Assembly: GCA_039707465.1 (NCBI GenBank)
Contig: CM077648.1
Coordinates: 28,709,119 to 28,773,118 of the forward strand
Length of the DNA stretch: 64,000 nt
Direction: 5' to 3'
Source of the DNA: Rhabdophis nuchalis
Taxonomy: Eukaryota; Chordata; Lepidosauria; Squamata; Natricidae
In this document: positions 63,080-64,000 of the stretch, one piece after another
How the letters are laid out: the number at the start of each line of letters is the position of its first letter
Numbering within the stretch: position 1 is the stretch's first letter
Position numbers and translations under genes: made by a program
Notes under the pieces: generated by a model
What the model was told of the DNA's origin: nothing
What the model saw: the letters and a program-made list of their open reading frames with translations, nothing else
Database searches by the model: none

Positions 63080-63811
63080 ATAATTGACAGACAGGGAAAT
63101 TTGAAAACAATTGAAGAATTGGCAGAACAAAACATGAAAGTTGACTGGCTAATGTACTTCCAAATCCAAACTAAATACAATAATGATACAAAATTATATG
63201 ACATTAAAACAGAATCACATGAATTAGACAAAATTATTCAAAGCCCGGATAGAAAGATGACAGGGAGAATATATAAATTTCTCTTGAAGTACAAAATGGA
63301 AGAGGAAATTGTGAAAGAACAAATGATAAAATGGGCACAGAACTTTGGCTATAATATTGAATTAGACAAATGGGAAAAAATTTGGGGAACAAACTTAAAA
63401 ATGACATTATCAGTTGCATACAAGGAAAATCAGTACAAAATGTTTGACAGATGGCCTCTGGCACCAACAAGGTTAGCAAAAATTTCAACAAATCCCTCCC
63501 CAAAATGCTGGAAATGTGAATCAATACATGGAACATATTACCACCCATGGTGGACCTGTAAGGAGACTAAATTTTTTTGGAAAAGGATCAAAAATTGGCT
63601 GGAGGCAATAACAAGAGTTAAAATAGAATGGAAACCTGAAGTCTTCCTATTAGGAATAGTGTCTGTAAAATATAAAAAAGAAATCCAGTATTTAATAATA
63701 CATGTAATTACGGAGGCAAGGATTGCCTTTGCCCAGAAATGGAAAAATAAACTAACTCCAAGAGAAGATGAAATAATAAGAAAGGTTATGGATTATGCTG
63801 AAATTAACTAA
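63080..63811 (+). pseudogene. L1 ORF2p C-terminal fragment
   Basis: The frame 63101-63811 follows the C-terminus of vertebrate L1 ORF2. It has a KMTGRIYKFLLKYKM helix, KMFDRWPLAPTRLAKI, then a Cys/His knuckle (CWKCESIHGTYYHPWWTC, C-x2-C-x8-H-x4-C) and a FFWKRIKNWLE block. Endonuclease and RT are absent; the copy is 5'-truncated near 63080, so its ATG is internal. It shows that an L1 with ORF2 existed in this genome and could mobilise the ORF1-only elements. No stops are seen, so it is fairly young. Confidence 0.88.
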
Positions 63812-63870
63812 AGAAATCCAGAGAAAAGAAGAATCAGAATTCTACCAGATATGGGATAAATGGTATAGGT

Positions 63871-64000
63871 CAGTGGTCGGCAAACCGCGGCTCACAAGCC
63901 GCATGCGGCTCTTTGACCCCTCGAGTGCGGCTCTTCCTCCACCCTCACCGAGGGTGGGACTCCTGGGACCCGCCGGAGCAACCCTCCCTACCGGCCGCCA
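63871..64000 (+). mobile_element. hAT-type MITE, cut by window end
   Basis: Starts CAGTGGTCGGCAAACCGCGG and continues with CTCACAAGCCGCATGCGGCT, a known hAT-like family. The right end lies outside the window. It interrupts the L1 3' end. Confidence 0.75.

Overview
The window looks like non-genic DNA from a squamate reptile, more probably a snake than a lizard. The basis is family recognition: four tRNA-headed SINEs of the Sauria type with a Bov-B-like tail, abundant and partly young L2/CR1-group LINEs, L1 fragments, several hAT-type MITE families with clean 8-bp target duplications, a Helitron remnant, Penelope-like debris, and many AAAT/AAT microsatellites at LINE 3' ends. No host exon could be supported. 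Almost every long open frame belongs to a transposable element or is a low-complexity artefact.

Layout. 1-5 kb: hAT, CR1 and Helitron debris plus a 5'-truncated L2. 5-13.5 kb: mostly unclassified sequence with MITEs, a Sauria SINE and microsatellites. 13.5-16.3 kb: a dense block with a foldback of a tRNA-like unit carrying a hammerhead-ribozyme motif, an LTR with a tRNA-Trp primer site, a second foldback with another hammerhead-like core, the C-terminal part of a Penelope-like ORF that ends inside a third hammerhead-like motif, and a single copy of the tRNA-like/hammerhead unit. 17.4-22.6 kb: a broken CR1, then an L2 whose endonuclease-reverse transcriptase frame is open for 932 codons. 22.6-30.6 kb: SINE, L2, MITE and solo-LTR insertions. 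30.6-40.1 kb: an imperfect tandem duplication; its second copy took in an ORF1-only L1, which was itself split by a full-length 4.6-kb L2. 40.2-42.5 kb: a 1.4-kb palindromic hAT element, pyrimidine tracts and CR1 debris. 43.9-46.0 kb: a second complete ORF1-only L1. 47.6-49.9 kb: an old L2. 51.8-60.5 kb: broken CR1 and L2 fragments, the latter split by a complete Ty3/Gypsy element (55099-60149) with two LTRs that read identical and a 1467-codon frame. 60.5-64 kb: MITEs, a SINE and the C-terminus of an L1 ORF2.

How the parts relate. The L2 family probably supplies the machinery behind many 3'-end-only fragments, one of which (57 bp) lies in frame inside the Gypsy integrase. The L1 ORF2 remnant shows that an autonomous L1 existed in this genome, and such an L1 could have mobilised the two ORF1-only copies. 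The most unusual items are the tRNA-like plus hammerhead units, the ORF1-only L1 family, the in-frame L2 tail in the Gypsy polyprotein, and the duplication whose two copies provide empty and filled insertion sites.
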